Source: Heterohyrax brucei
Lineage: Eukaryota; Chordata; Mammalia; Hyracoidea; Procaviidae
Length of the DNA stretch: 64,000 nt
NCBI GenBank assembly: GCA_028571685.1
Contig: CM053141.1
Span: 76,555,833 to 76,619,832, forward strand
Direction: 5' to 3'
The notes under the pieces are model-generated. The model had not been told where the DNA came from and made no database searches. It worked only from the letters and a program-made list of their open reading frames with translations. How positions within the stretch are numbered: the first letter of the stretch is position 1; each line of letters begins with the position of its first letter. The position numbers and the translations under genes were made by a program. Below are positions 35,901-47,604 of the stretch, one piece after another.

Positions 35901-38900
35901 TCTCTGTTTTATAGATAAGGAAATAAATAAAAGTTGTAGATTTATCCAAGGCAAAGCTGATAGAAGGCAGACTGAAATCCCAGAATTTAAAAACTTGTAT
36001 TGTGTATGTAAGCCTGTGCTCTCTTGTTTGACCCTGGAAATGTAGGTCTTGCCGTCTTATTCCTTAGTTATTCCTGTCTAAGAGTTCTATGGGAGCTTTA
36101 AAAATACAGGCTCTTTCAGACCTAGAATCAAACTTGTCTCTTATTGACTGTCTTGATTAAAATAGCCTTTATGAAAAAATAGCTGACGTTGCTGGAGAAT
36201 GGTAATATGAGGTCAAAGGAGCTTTGATACATTTTGTTAAAATATTATTGAAACTTTTTTTTGTTATACTGGCCTAGTGCATTTTCATAATTACAATGGA
36301 AGAAACAAATGGTTTTTTAATTTTCCAGTAAAGCCACAGTTAATATGTTAATATTTGAAGAATTTGCAGGTAGTAGCTATTCAAATGTGTACTTGGTTGA
36401 AGACTCTGGTGGTGTGGTGGCTAAGTGCTATGGCTGCTAACCAAAGAGTCAGCAGTTCAGACCCTCCAGGCACTCCTTGGAAGCTCTATGGGACAGTTCT
36501 ACTCTGTCTTGTAGCATCACTGAGTTAAAATCAACTTGATGGCAGTAAATATGTATACTTGATGGCTTATATATAGCTGTACTATATGTCTAGCCATTTT
36601 ATTTTTTTAGCTTATTTTTAAGGTCCAAGTAGAAATTACCTCATTTTATACTGTCTTCTTATTACATGTTTGATTTGAAAATAAGTTGATCACCTTGTCA
36701 GATACACTCATTTTAGAAAGGAAACGTGATTAAGTTGAACAGGGAGAATGGAAACCTGTATGCTGACCTTGCTGTGCCCAGTTGCTAAACTGGGCAATCC
36801 CTGAATTCTATGGACCTTGGAAATGAGAGGTTGGATTAGGGCCATGGTTTCGTACTCTGGTCCCTCTCCTGAGCTCCCGCACGTGATGTGGGACTATGAA
36901 CTGGGGTCTAGACCCTACTTCCCAATCAGGATAGATCTTCAACTTGAGTGAGAACAGACTTCTCCCTTCACCCCTTCTGCTTTACCTAGTAAGCTTTGGT
37001 TTGAGATTTTGTTTAAAGAAAAAGTACTATGTTCAAACCTTTCTAAAATACTGAATTAAATTACTTCTAACACTCCTTCCAACTCATGTATTAAAAGTTA
37101 CAGGGAACTTTTTCTGGTTTTGTTGGAAGTCACAAAATTTTTAGGAAATAAAATCTCAATTCGTTTTCATGGTTATACAAAATTCTTTTTAAAGAATGAT
37201 TTTATTATAACTTTCTTAAATTACTTATAGTTATGCTTTTTTTACTTTTTTAGACACTTCCATGCATTTTACAAATACAATATTATGTAATCACCCAAGC
37301 AAGCCTGTGAGATAGATGCTATTATCAGTCCATGCACCCAGTGGTGGTAGAGCCTGGATTTAAACCAGGTGGTCTGGCTCTGGGTCCCTCACTTACTGTT
37401 TAAACTATGGAGTGTCTAGTGCAGAATGGTTTTCAGATAATTGAGAATTTGAATCAACAGGCAGAGTATCAAATTAATGATTGCTTCTTATTTTAGGAGG
37501 TCGTTATGTTAAAGTCTGGGACTTGTTAAAAGGAGGACAGTTGTTGGTGTCTTTGAAAAATCATCATAAAACTGTGACGTGTTTATGTTTGAGCAGTTCT
37601 GGGCAGAGGTTACTCTCTGGGTCACTGGATAGGTTAGTATTTTAATTTTCTTTGTTCATTATTAGTGTACAGGTGTTTCGTATTGGAGAAAAGGGGTTAT
37701 CTAAAGAAAATTCTGTTGACTAGAAAAAAAGATTTTGAGATTTTATTTGCTTATAGCCATTTGTTTTCTCCCTTGACAATTTATTGCTTAAACTTAGTTA
37801 AGCACTTTCATTGAGCCACTTAAATATTAATCTTAATTTTTATTATTCTATAAAGTTTCTTTTAAAATCATTATTGTACATTCATATATTTTGAAATCTT
37901 TGTAATGGCTCTATGTATGTATCCTATTATATGTTATTTAAATTTTTCTATACATTAATCTGGTCCAAATATTTCTATTTTAACAGGTACTTACTATTCC
38001 ATTAGTTAATGTTCTGTAACAGCAGCATCCTGGAGAAACATAGTACAAGCTTCTTATGTCATTTTAAATATTTCAGTAGCCACATTAGAAGGGTAGAAAG
38101 GACTAGGTCAAATTAATAACATTTTGTTTAGTCCATTCTATCTAAACGTCACCATTTCAATGTGTAATCAATATAAAAATTATTAGCAAAGTACTAGAAA
38201 CAAGCATCTGATACATGCATTATGATACAATAATATATTACAGCAATTAAGGTGAAATATAGTCCTACCAAAACAGTAAAACTGTTTACATGGAACAGTA
38301 TTTTACATTGCCTCAGTTATTAAATTTAAATTAGTTAAAATTAAATAAATGTCTTAGTTTCTCGTTTTCATTAGCTACATTGCAAATGCTCAGTAGCCAC
38401 ATGTCGCTTGTACTTGCTGTAGCATTAGTGTAGTTCCAGAATTTACTTAACATTACTCTGTTATTGGTCATCTTATTTCATGTTTCTTTTTTTCACTATT
38501 ATGAAAAGCCTTGGCTTTCATCATGCTTATTTAAATGTTTACATAGTTTAAAAGCTAGAAGATTTTTTCCCTTGCTTTTTATGTTAATTTTTTTTTAATT
38601 GTGATTAAGTGAAAGTATACAATTCAGGTAGATTTTGCATGCCTGCCTATTTGTAGCTCCATCTGCTCTCCCCACTTGGTGACAGCACATTCCTCCGTTT
38701 TACTCTATACTTCTCGTATCCTCTTAACGAATACCTGTCCCCTGTTCTCTTCCATATTCTCTCCCGTCTAGAAATAAACCAGTAGGACAGCTTCCTATAA
38801 ATGTATAAAACCGTAAAGTACACACACCATATGATCACACTGTGTTGCTAAGTCCAGTTCCATTCTTGTCTGATGAGTTGACCTCAGTATTGGTTTCAGC

Positions 38901-41900
38901 TCTGGGCCAGCAGCATGTTTAGGGACCATGTTCCCAGGGGACCCTCCAGGCTGACAGACCATCAGTTCTGGACTTTTAGTAGAATCCTTCAACTGCACAC
39001 CTCTTTTTCCATGTTGTCTCAGGAACTCTACGTTGTGTTCCCCATGGTGGCTGTCTTTGGTGGTGGCCAGGTACCATTTGGTTCTACTGGAAAAAAAATT
39101 TTTTATTGTACTTTAAAGGTTTACAGAGCAAACTGGTTTCTAATTAAACAAGTAATATGTATTGTTTTTGTGACATTGATTGCCAGCCCTCTGACTTGTC
39201 AACGCTCTCTGCTTCTCAACCTTGGGTTTCCATTACCAGCTTTCCTGTCCCCTCCTGTCTCCTCGTCCCTGCCTCTGGACTGATATACACATTTAGTCTC
39301 ATTCTGTTTTATAGGCCTATTTAATCTTCAGCTGAAGGGCAAACCTCAGGATAGAAAATATTTTTAATACAAAGGAAATTATTATGTAAATATATGGTGA
39401 ATTCTCTGAAATAGTGTTACTGGGCAGTTTAGGGTTTGATTTCTAGATGTGTCTATGAAAAGTTAAATGTAAGTTAGCTCTCTTGGCAGTGGTTCTCAGC
39501 ATGGAGTCATTTCGTCCCCCAGGGGACCTTTGGTGATGTCTGGAGACAGTTTTGGTTGTTACAACTTGGGGGCAGGTGCTGGATGCTGCTAACCATCCTA
39601 CAGTGAACAACCCACCACAACAAAGAACTGCCAACCCAAAATGTAGGTAGTGCAAAGGTTTAGGAACCCTGCCCTTTGGACTTGCAGGGTATTTTCATTG
39701 ATAGTTTTTCTTTACTTGCAGGTTTTATGTTCATTTGACCATGATTCATGGTCTGGCCTTCTGTTTATTTTATAATTGGTTAAATTAAAATTGTGTATAT
39801 CCAGTGACCATATCGTGTGCGCACTTTATGGTTTCATACATCTACAGGCTGTCATCCTGCTGACCTCTTACTGGAGGCAGGGGAGAGGGTGGAGAGAAGG
39901 GATAGGAGATTGTTAGGAGGATATTACATACATAGAACAGAGAGGAGGAGTGTGCTGTCTGCGGGCAGGGAGAGCAGTGGGAGCTGCACATTGGCCAGCA
40001 TGCAAATTTATATGGGATTGGACATTTTCACTCAATCAAAATTAAAAAAAAAGTGTATATAAACATTATGGCTAGTAGTTATACACAGTTCTTTTTTTTT
40101 TTAAGTGATTCATGTTGTAGCTAGTGTTTGCTGATTATTCTTAACTTGTGTAAATTTTAATATTTATATATTAATTTTTCAAAATATAGAAACTGTATTT
40201 TACACTCATTTCCGAGATGATTTATGACAAAGCTTTCTCTTTTATTAGGAAGGTGAAAGTATATAGCACAGCTTCCTACAAAGTTGTCCACAGTTTTGAT
40301 TATGCAGCTTCGATTTTGAGTCTTGCACTTGCAGTAAGTACTTTTAGTTTTTCTTAAAGCTCTTTGTAAGCTTTCTTGTTAAACAAAAATAAGATGGAGT
40401 TTTAAGATTTATCTTTTGGCTTTTAATAAAAGGTGTTTTCTTCTTGCTACACTGGATGTTTGTGTTAACACTATTGCTCGAGTTAGTAACTTAGCATTAA
40501 TTCAGATTTAGGTCCACTCACTGTATAGCTTCCAGCTAAGTACAGTGTTAACACTCAATTCAGGATCTTGGAAATTGATACATCTCTAACATATTTGATC
40601 AAAGGTATTATAATACTGTAGGAAAGCTAGTTGGCTAAAGAAAGAAATACTTCTGTTTTGGGTTGATAGTTATTTCTGGGATGACCGCTTTCAAGCTTCC
40701 TGAGGAGCCGTATTCGAGGAAGAAGGCATTTGAACATGTTATGTAGAGACCTGTTCCGGGAGAGGAAAAAGTTTTTCAAAATAATTTCTTAGCAAGACTG
40801 TCGAAGGTCATGCCACCCTGTAATCCTTTTCCTAATAAGAGTGCAGAAAAATACTATCCAAGGATACCATTAACTATATTGTCATTATATAAACTTTGCC
40901 AGTGATATTTTATATCAAGTATAGTAAGTTGTATCAACATAATGATATTCTAGTGATGAAAAAAATCATTTTGCTGTGACATTTTGTCACAGATAATTGT
41001 TAGGCAGTTATCTATTTCTGAATGGAATTGTTGCTGAAAGTGTAGATAAGCAGCAAATGCTATAAATGTTATTTGAAAGAAAAGTACTGTAAGTTATGAG
41101 TTAGTAATAGACTGTTTTTCTAATTGCTGTTAGCATGAAGATGAGACGATAGTGGTAGGAATGACCAATGGAATACTAAGTGTTAAACATCGGAAGTCGG
41201 AAGCAAAGAAAGATGCTTCTTCCAGGAGACGAAGGCCTACGTATCGAACCTTTATTAAAGGAAAAAACTACGTGAAGCAACGGGTATTTGTATATTTCTC
41301 TGTTGTTTTTTCTTTTTTCAAATGTGAAATGCGTTACAGTAGTTAACTCTGTCTTTGAACATCACTGAAGAGTGTAGTTCAGATGGTATTTAACTTTATG
41401 TTGCTTTCCTCTACCTCAGATTTATCTCTAGATTGCTAGCTGTTGTTGTTGGTAGTGCCTTCAAGTCGATTCTGACTCATAGGCAGCCTGTGTACAACTG
41501 AAAGGAATGCTGCACAGTCCTGTGCCATCCTCACAGCTGTTGTGCCGGAGCCCATTGCAGTGGGTAACAAGGACTCCTTTCGTTAATAGTATACTCATAA
41601 TGTAATGTTATAGTGCTTTGCCACATTCATAACAGTGTCTTTCACACACTATCTGTTTTGATCTTATAAGCAATCCTGGGCTAAACTGCATTAGTTTTAG
41701 TTCTTTTTTTACAAGGCTCATTGCGTGCCATGTAAAGAGAATTAAAAGGAGGGATTTTTGCTTAGAATTGGGTTATTATGTATGCATTGTATGTTAAAAT
41801 CATAGCAGGTAAGAACATTGATGTGTTTGCTTCTTTCCATTTTCATTTAACCTACATTATGGGCATGAGAACATTATTTCTGAAATAGTTCAGGGACATC

Positions 41901-43244
41901 CTAGTTTAAATAAATGCATAAACTTGTAAAAATGTTGGTATTGAATAGACCTTCTTACAAATTTTCATTTTTCTCATCTATAAATTTACTTTTCATTATA
42001 GGATGACATTTCAATCAATCGGCCATCAAAAAAACACCTGGAATTATATGACAGAGATCTGAAAAATTTTCGCATCTCTAAGGCACTTGACAGAGTCCTT
42101 GAGGTAGGTGAGGAACATATTTTTTAAAAGACTTGTTTTATTCCTTGTCTTATGCATTACTACACCTTGAGAGTGTGAAGACAAAAACCTGTTCAGACTT
42201 GGTAATTATTCGTAGTGAGCTCCAGGGTGATTTTTTTTGTTGTGTTGTCTTGTTTGCTCATGTTGATTTTTTTTGAAAAAATTTATAGCCTGAAATTACA
42301 ATAAAGACACCTGAGGTTACAGTTTCCATCATAAAGGAGCTAAATCGAAGAGGAGTCCTTGCAAATGCTCTTGCAGGTCGAGATGAAAAGGAACTCAGTC
42401 GTGTTCTTAATTTTTTGATAAGGTATGCTTTATGTTCTTGAAACAGTTGGGTTTTGCATCTGAAATCCTGTATTAGCAAACAAGAAACACGTATTTTAGT
42501 TTGATCTTTGGTAGAGAGCTGATGGGATAGATAAATCTATTTTAATGATTTCAACAATACTTGGAGGTTTCAATAAGCAGAATTTTTTCTTTATAGGAAT
42601 CTGTCTCAGCCGAGATTTGCACCTGTTTTGATAAATGTTGCTGAAATAATTATTGGTAAGTAGTTAAAATGTAAAATAATATAATCAGCCACAGCAATAA
42701 ACAGATGCACTTGAAAATGCAGTAGAAAGAATGTTTCCAGGGCTGATGCTTTAAATTAGTGAGATTAGGAATATTACATATTTTTTTATCGGTTTATATG
42801 ATCATGCCAATTTTATAACAAAAAAATAAAAATCATTCAAAATCTCCACTCCATACTTCCTTTTTTGAAGTGGATTGTTATGCTTTCATTTAAATTGTAA
42901 ATTGACTATAAAATAAGAAGCCTTTTCAGTGTCTTTATAATAGCATTTGTATGCTTTTTTAAAAATAATACTTTTCACATATTGTATAGAAAGATATTCC
43001 TAGTTAATGTATTTCTCTGTTTCTAGATATATATCTGCCTGTGATTGGTCAGTCACCTGTAGTGGATAAAAAGTTTTTGTTACTTCAGGGACTTGTAGAA
43101 AAAGAGATTGATTACCAAAGAGAACTGCTAGAAACCTTGGGGATGATGGAAATGCTTTTTGCTACGACCACAACAAAAGAAAGCACTTTTATGTTGGAAC
43201 ATAAATCTGATGGACTTCTAGAAAACCAGAAGATTGAATCATAG
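29974..43244 (+). CDS. UTP15: UTP15, U3 small nucleolar RNA-associated protein 15 (12 coding exons)
   Basis: Nucleolar WD40 subunit of the t-UTP/UtpA complex of the small-subunit processome, needed for pre-18S rRNA processing and linked to RNA polymerase I transcription. Coding exons: 29974-30063, 33310-33402, 33512-33696, 34799-34977, 35585-35710, 37497-37632, 40249-40333, 41134-41283, 42002-42103, 42289-42422, 42597-42655, 43027-43244. All introns are GT-AG, phases match, and the sum is 1557 bases: 518 codons plus TAG, the human length. Residues ~35-330 form the WD40 propeller (blades end in motifs such as VQLFDI, VKLWDI, VKMFDT, VKVWDL). A basic linker RKSEAKK...SRRRRP follows. Residues ~350-500 are the UTP15 C-terminal domain ([40 protein letters not shown]). 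The ATG at 29974 has A at -3 and G at +4. No damage seen. Confidence 0.98.
30425..32472 (+). mobile_element. RTE-type LINE, interrupted by an L1 tail
   Basis: In the UTP15 intron between the first two coding exons, sense to the gene. 30425-30716 carries the region upstream of the RT (AGAAGTCCAAGCTGCACTGA); 31228-32472 continues with [20 protein letters not shown] and [12 protein letters not shown], and runs to the AAC-rich 3' end. Several frame breaks. An L1 3'UTR sits between the two parts. Confidence 0.85.
30717..31227 (-). mobile_element. L1 3'UTR inserted in the RTE
   Basis: Antisense L1 3' end with its poly(A) as a T run at ~30721. CATGACAGCAAAA is found on both sides (30704-30716 and 31228-31240), an exact 13-base target duplication that fixes the borders and the order: RTE first, L1 later. 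Confidence 0.85.
32704..32890 (-). repeat. AfroSINE, long subfamily
   Basis: Antisense copy with the extra GCAGACCGGCCACATCTTTC module; ends GTACCACCAGGGCTCAT. UTP15 intron before the second coding exon. Confidence 0.8.
33809..33955 (+). repeat. AfroSINE
   Basis: Plus copy: GATGGTGTAGTGGTCAACTG, CTGGTGGTTCAGATCCACC (box B), GAATCGACTAGACAGCAATG. In the UTP15 intron between the coding exons ending 33696 and starting 34799. Confidence 0.85.
35465..35545. repeat. TG/TA microsatellite
   Basis: Alternating purine-pyrimidine run of TGTGTG, CACACA and TATATA units, just 40 bases before the UTP15 exon at 35585. Potentially variable in length. Confidence 0.75.
35838..35995 (-). repeat. MIR SINE
   Basis: Antisense MIR: GAGTACCTAATGTGAGCCAG, GCACTGCGCATTC, TTTTATAGATAAGGAAA. 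UTP15 intron. Confidence 0.6.
36397..36553 (+). repeat. AfroSINE
   Basis: Plus copy: GACTCTGGTGGTGTGGTGGC, GCTGCTAACCAAAGAGTCAG, ending AATCAACTTGATGGCAG. UTP15 intron. Confidence 0.85.
37240..37425 (-). repeat. MIR SINE
   Basis: Antisense MIR: TACAAATACAATATTATGTA, GCCTGTGAGATAGATGCTAT, GAGCCTGGATTTAAACCAG. Ends ~70 bases before the UTP15 exon at 37497. Confidence 0.6.
38010..38440 (+). mobile_element. hAT-Charlie non-autonomous element (MER33/MER3-like)
   Basis: TTTCAGTAGCCACATTAGAA, TGTGTAATCAATATAAAAAT, and AATGCTCAGTAGCCACATGT: blocks typical of this old hAT group. Exact family name uncertain. Confidence 0.5.
38587..39090 (-). mobile_element. L1 3'UTR fragment
   Basis: Antisense, begins with the T run of the poly(A): TTAATTGTGATTAAGTGAAA, GACAGCACATTCCTCC, CCATGTTGTCTCAGGAACTC. 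UTP15 intron. Confidence 0.7.
39091..39345 (-). mobile_element. Second L1 3'UTR fragment, different subfamily
   Basis: Starts with its own A/T run, then TACTTTAAAGGTTTACAGAG, CTTCTCAACCTTGGGTTTCC, ATCTTCAGCTGAAGGGCAAA. Abuts the previous fragment, so one probably inserted into the other. Confidence 0.65.
39482..39673 (+). mobile_element. MER20 (hAT-Charlie) element
   Basis: GGCAGTGGTTCTCAGCATGG, CCCCCAGGGGACCTTTGG, GATGTCTGGAGACAGTTTTG, CCACAACAAAGAACTGCC. MER20 is an ancient eutherian element; some copies act as enhancers in endometrium. Confidence 0.75.
39801..40052 (+). mobile_element. 5'-truncated L1 3'UTR insertion with target duplication
   Basis: CCAGTGACCATATCGTGTGC to GCAAATTTATATGGGATTGG and an A tail. 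GTGTATAT flanks both sides (39793-39800, 40053-40060). UTP15 intron, ~200 bases before the exon at 40249. Confidence 0.75.
41442..41560 (-). mobile_element. RTE 3' end fragment
   Basis: Antisense: TGTTGTTGTTGGTAGTGCC, GTCGATTCTGACTCATAGGC, GTCCTGTGCCATCCTCACAG. Severely 5'-truncated. UTP15 intron. Confidence 0.7.
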
Positions 43245-43830
43245 CATCTGCTGAATAGCATAAGAACTAACTTGAAATAGATTTAACTCTATTAACTACG
43301 GGAAAGCGAATCTCTTTGATACATTAAAAAAAAAACTGTTTACAGAGTAATTATGTGGAAGAGACTGACATGATTATGATTGGAAAATAAGTACCTGTTT
43401 TAAGACATGATGTTCCATGTGATAATTTGAATTGTTTTATAACGTCTTCAGCTGGAAAGTCTCGGTTGCTCTGGTCACTGATATGTTCACCTTGGATGTA
43501 TATAAAGTTCTGTATCAAAACCTGGGTGAGCATTCAGATGGCAGTTCAAATATGAACCCTTTCTGAAGAAGCCTTCAACTAGGAATTCTGCCAGAGGAAT
43601 AGGGCTTTATTTTATATTTTTTGCTTTTGTCCTGGGAAAAAAGCAAACAAAAAGTCAAACAAAGATGGCGATGACAAAAAATCCTTTTATCCGCTCTAAT
43701 CAGTGACTTGGGGATTTCAAGGCCCCTACTGAGCTTGTGCGTCCTCCTCTCTTCTTGCTGTCAGTCGCTTGTCTAGGTCACATGCTCTGACTGAGGTGGT
43801 AATAAAGCTGCATCCTCTTCAAGTATGGGA
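43245..43830 (+). other. UTP15: UTP15 3' untranslated region (putative proximal form)
   Basis: Non-repetitive sequence after the UTP15 stop. A canonical AATAAA lies at 43801-43806, followed by GT-rich sequence, giving a probable proximal 3' end near 43830. Further AATAAA motifs occur downstream, for example 46251-46256, beyond a mariner insertion, so a longer form is possible but not supported. Confidence 0.5.
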
Positions 43831-44577
43831 AATAATAGCCAGCTCTGAAGACTTGACACTAGCTGGACATGTGTGCAGAGAGTGTGATGAGACAGTTGAT
43901 ACTTAAAATTGTTGTTCCCATCCAAGGTGTTTGTTTTTAATTTCTTGAACCGTAACTGTCTTTATTCTGTGGGCTTGTTAGACCACTTTTTGTTCTTCAG
44001 TGTAGTTCAGGCCAGGGAAGTGATACAATGTGCCATCTCTCTAATGCGGTGAAACCCAGGAGAGCTGGAGCTTGACGTGAGTACCTGTTTTCCCAGGTCT
44101 TGAAAGTTTTCTTCTTCTGACAGGGTGCATTATTGCCATTTTTCTGTCACTCTCTTTTAGTGGAAAACGTTTGAATTTTCCTTCTCTGATAAGTGTCTGG
44201 CTTACACAGCTGCTGACTTTCGCAGGCTTTACTCTAATTAGCCTTTCCTATATGTGCTTAGAGCTTACCTTCTGACCATCTTCTACCTCTTTAAAAACTA
44301 TTTTCTCTGATCTGCTTTTAGATATTTCTCATGTAATCTTCGCAATCATTCTGTGTTTCAACACCCCAAACAAGAGCAGCTCTAAAAAACAGTGTTTTAA
44401 GATTTCAGTGTAAATCACTTTTTTTTAAAAAAAAGAAAGATCCTTATTTCTTTTTTGGCTCTCCAAGATGTATCAATTCCTGGTAGTTTGTGTCTCCTAA
44501 CATTTGTTTCATAACTGCTACCTCTCCTTCCTTCCTCCATTTCTTATCTCACAACAAGTCAGGTATCTGTAAGGAAA
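43831..44577. other. Downstream of UTP15, unassigned
   Basis: No repeat or gene recognised up to the mariner. Could be distal 3' UTR. Confidence 0.35.
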
Positions 44578-44579
44578 TA

Positions 44580-45917
44580 TGAGATCTGCCAATTAAGTTC
44601 ACAAACTCGTCATAGAAGAAGTGCTGCATACCTCATTGCTAAATATCACTATGGTTACCTTCGAAGTACTCCCCTTGGGAAGCTATGTACTGATGCCAAT
44701 GCCTGGTCCACCCTTCAGAACAATTTTGGAATCTTTCTGGAATGGCCATCAGAGCTGTTGTTACGTTACCCGTGATGTCCTGAATGTCATCAAAATGTCT
44801 TTCTCTCAGTATTCCCTTTATCGTCAGGTAAAGAAAAAAAGTCATTGGGGGCCAGATCAGATGAACAGGGAGGGTGCTGCAATACAGTTATTTGTTTACT
44901 GGCTGAAAACTCCCTCAGACAGTGCTGTGTGAGCTGGTGCATTGTCGTGATGAAAAGCCACGAATTGTTGGTGAATTGTTGGTGAAAAGTTCAGGTTGTT
45001 TTCGTCTTTTTCATGCACGCTTTCAGCACTTCCAAACAGTAAACTTGATTAACTCTTTGGCCAGTTGGTACAAATTCTTAATGAACAATCCCTCTGATAT
45101 CCAAAAAGATTAGCAACATTGTTTTGACTCTTGATTTGGAGTGATGGAACTTTTTTGGCCCTGGAGAATTGGCTGACTTCCATTGTACACCTTGATACCT
45201 GTTTCAGGGTTGTATTGGTACACCCATGTTTCTTCACCAGTGATAGACAGCCCAAAACATCATCTCATCTCTCCAAAAGATCTTGGCAAACTCCAACTCT
45301 CCTTTGCTTTTGTTCATCAATGAGCTTCTGTGGGAACATTTTTGCAAATGTTTCTCATGCTAAGATTGTCAGTTAAGATTTTCCTAACTGTTTGTCTATC
45401 AATGTTTACTTGGTCTGCTGTGCTTCTCACAGACAGGTGATGATTCTGACACAATTCAACAAATTTTTGCAATGCTTTCATCAGTTCTGCTTGTTATTGG
45501 CTGCCCTGACCTCTCTTCATCAGTGACCCTTTCTCCCACCTCAGAAAAATGTTTAATCCATTTGTACACTGCTGTTCTCTTCATGGTATCATCCTCATAA
45601 ACTTGGACTAAGTTGTCCCTGATTTCACTTCTGCTCTTGCCACATTTAACAAGAAATTTATTGTTGGTTGCTGTGATTCAATCTCCAACGTTCTCAGCGG
45701 CACACAAAAACACAGCAACTGCAATAATGAACACCACTCAGCAAGACACTACCACATGTCAATACAAACACACCTGTGAGAAACTGATCTACCAAGGTTA
45801 GGAAACAGCTGTGAGAAACTGATCTACCAAGGTTATGAAACATTACCGAGTTGTTTGTACAGTGCTGCCAATGTGGGCACACAGTGGCAAGTTTGTGAAC
45901 TTAATTGTCAGACCCCA
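44580..45917 (-). mobile_element. Mariner (DD34D Tc1/mariner) DNA transposon, both ends present
   Basis: 1338 bases with terminal inverted repeats (TGAGATCTGCCAATTAAGTT against TGGGGTCTGACAATTAAGTT) and the target dinucleotide TA at 44578-44579 and 45918-45919. On the minus strand the transposase keeps FHHDNAPAHTA (second catalytic D), SSDLAPND (third D at about the mariner distance), and the C-terminal IASQGEYFEGNH. Several stops and shifts make it inactive. A 35-bp tandem duplication lies at 45774-45841. Confidence 0.9.
45774..45841. repeat. 35-bp tandem duplication inside the mariner
   Basis: CTGTGAGAAACTGATCTACC starts at 45774 and again at 45809; two nearly identical units, absent from the copy ending at 6488. 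Confidence 0.8.
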
Positions 45918-45919
45918 TA

Positions 45920-46470
45920 TGTCTCAAGCTTAAAAGAATGCTTTGTTATAGGAAGGTTTTGTAATGGGAGACTCTTCATGAATTATTTTCTGTAAATTTG
46001 TATTTTTTTCCACAAGTAGGCAAAAAATGGGATATGTATGTTCTAGCAATGACGTTTGTGGAAAGATGGGGTCTAGTTAGCCTTTCATGAACTGATTTAA
46101 GCGTGAGAAGGAGGGGTATTGGGAAGCAATCATATGGCACTTGTAAGAAATGAGCTTGTTGTCCTAAGTATGGATTTAGTCAGGGCCGGAAGCTGTATCT
46201 TCAGGTGAAGAAAGGGCTAATTTATTTAAATGGATATTTAAAAGATTTTTAATAAAATTAACATTATAGGTATACTTATAACTTGCATACTAGTAAAACC
46301 TAGCTGAAATTCTGTCTCAAACCAGCTGCCATTGATTGTGTACCATGGGCTAGGGGCTTCCCGGTATCTTTTTTGTTTGATTTTTTCACCGCAACCACCC
46401 TAGGTTGATCATACTGCTCACACTTTGCATTTTGTTACCTAAAGTAGCTATTTGCTCTTCAAGTCAAGCT
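45920..46470. other. Intergenic, unassigned
   Basis: Non-repeat sequence as far as I can tell; AATAAA at 46251-46256. May be distal UTP15 transcript. Confidence 0.35.
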
Positions 46471-46471
46471 T

Positions 46472-46670
46472 GAGCTCATCATCCCAACACTCAGAACTGC
46501 CTGCCTATAACCTCAGTGACTTGTTGCTGTGACAGTACTTCACTGAGGGCTGCAGTTCTCCAGTGAAGGCCCTAATGACTATAGACTTTCAAAAAGGCTA
46601 AGAAACAACTCCTGTAGTCACCCATACTTTTGTTATATTGGACAAGCAATGTAGTACTTGCACTTTCAAA
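46472..46670. repeat. Copy 1 of an unnamed repeated segment
   Basis: Shares ordered blocks with 49597-50535: CTCATCATCCCA, CTCAGAAC, TTTCAAAAAG, TAGTACTTGCACTTT. About 70-80% similar by eye. Family not recognised. Confidence 0.55.
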
Positions 46671-47600
46671 TATTTAAACAGATGGCATATGACAGTATGT
46701 GACATTGGCCTTAAAATGATGAATATTTTCACACTTGCGGTTTTATAGTCAAAAAGTGTTAACAAGCCTGCAGAAGTACTGGAATGTTTCAAAGAACGTA
46801 GCAAGTCACTATGTTTTTAATTTATTGTATTTATCAGAGTTAAGCACTTGTGAAAGTTTTGGTTGTTGGGTCATGCATTTAAAGTGTTGTTTTAAGAAAA
46901 AAATCAGGTAACTTAAATGTATAAATGCTATTAAATTGTTTAAAGGAATTTGAATTGTAAATGGTACTGCTTAAAAATTTCTTACTCTGTTCAACTTAAG
47001 TGAACTTTATCAAACATTAAAGACCCCCTTGAAAGTGATTATTAAGATGTTCCAGATTTCTAAATGGGGTATTTGTAAGTCCAATTTAAAAGCTTAACAG
47101 AAGTTAAATTTTGCGGTGCTTAGCTTTAATAAACACAGTCTTGTCTGGGAACAAATGCTCTTATGGAGAAGTAGCAGACTACATGCCTGTTTCCTCAGCC
47201 ATAGTTGCTTGGACAAGGACTGGGACACATGATTCACCTCTTCTCTAAATAGCAATTTGTAGTCAGCAGTTTGGTATTTATAATAAAATTTCTTGATCTG
47301 GGGAAATTCAAGTGGCCGAGAAACGGCCAGCCCTCAATATAAACCTGCTTTTGATAGTTTCTCTAGCCTTCGTGCAGAGAGTGGGTAAGAGAGATTGGAG
47401 TGAAAACCTGCAATTTTCTGTAAGAGACACCTTAGCTTTGGAGAGGTTGAGCAGGAGCTGGTCTAGTGGGGCTACGGAAAGACTATCCCCAGTAGATTCC
47501 AGGGATGGAAGGAAGCTAATCCAGTCTACCGGTTGTTTGTAGCTGCTGTTTGCCTTGCCTAAGAAGCAACCTGTATTGTTTTAGTCTATCTCTTAGCGAT
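46671..47600. other. Intergenic, unassigned
   Basis: AATAAA motifs near 47120 and 47282. No gene or repeat recognised. Confidence 0.35.
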
Positions 47601-47604
47601 CCCT

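Noticed and set aside
47312-47542. 76-codon plus-strand frame
   Set aside because: Lacks an ATG start (GTG only), a domain or a neighbour; nothing supports coding.
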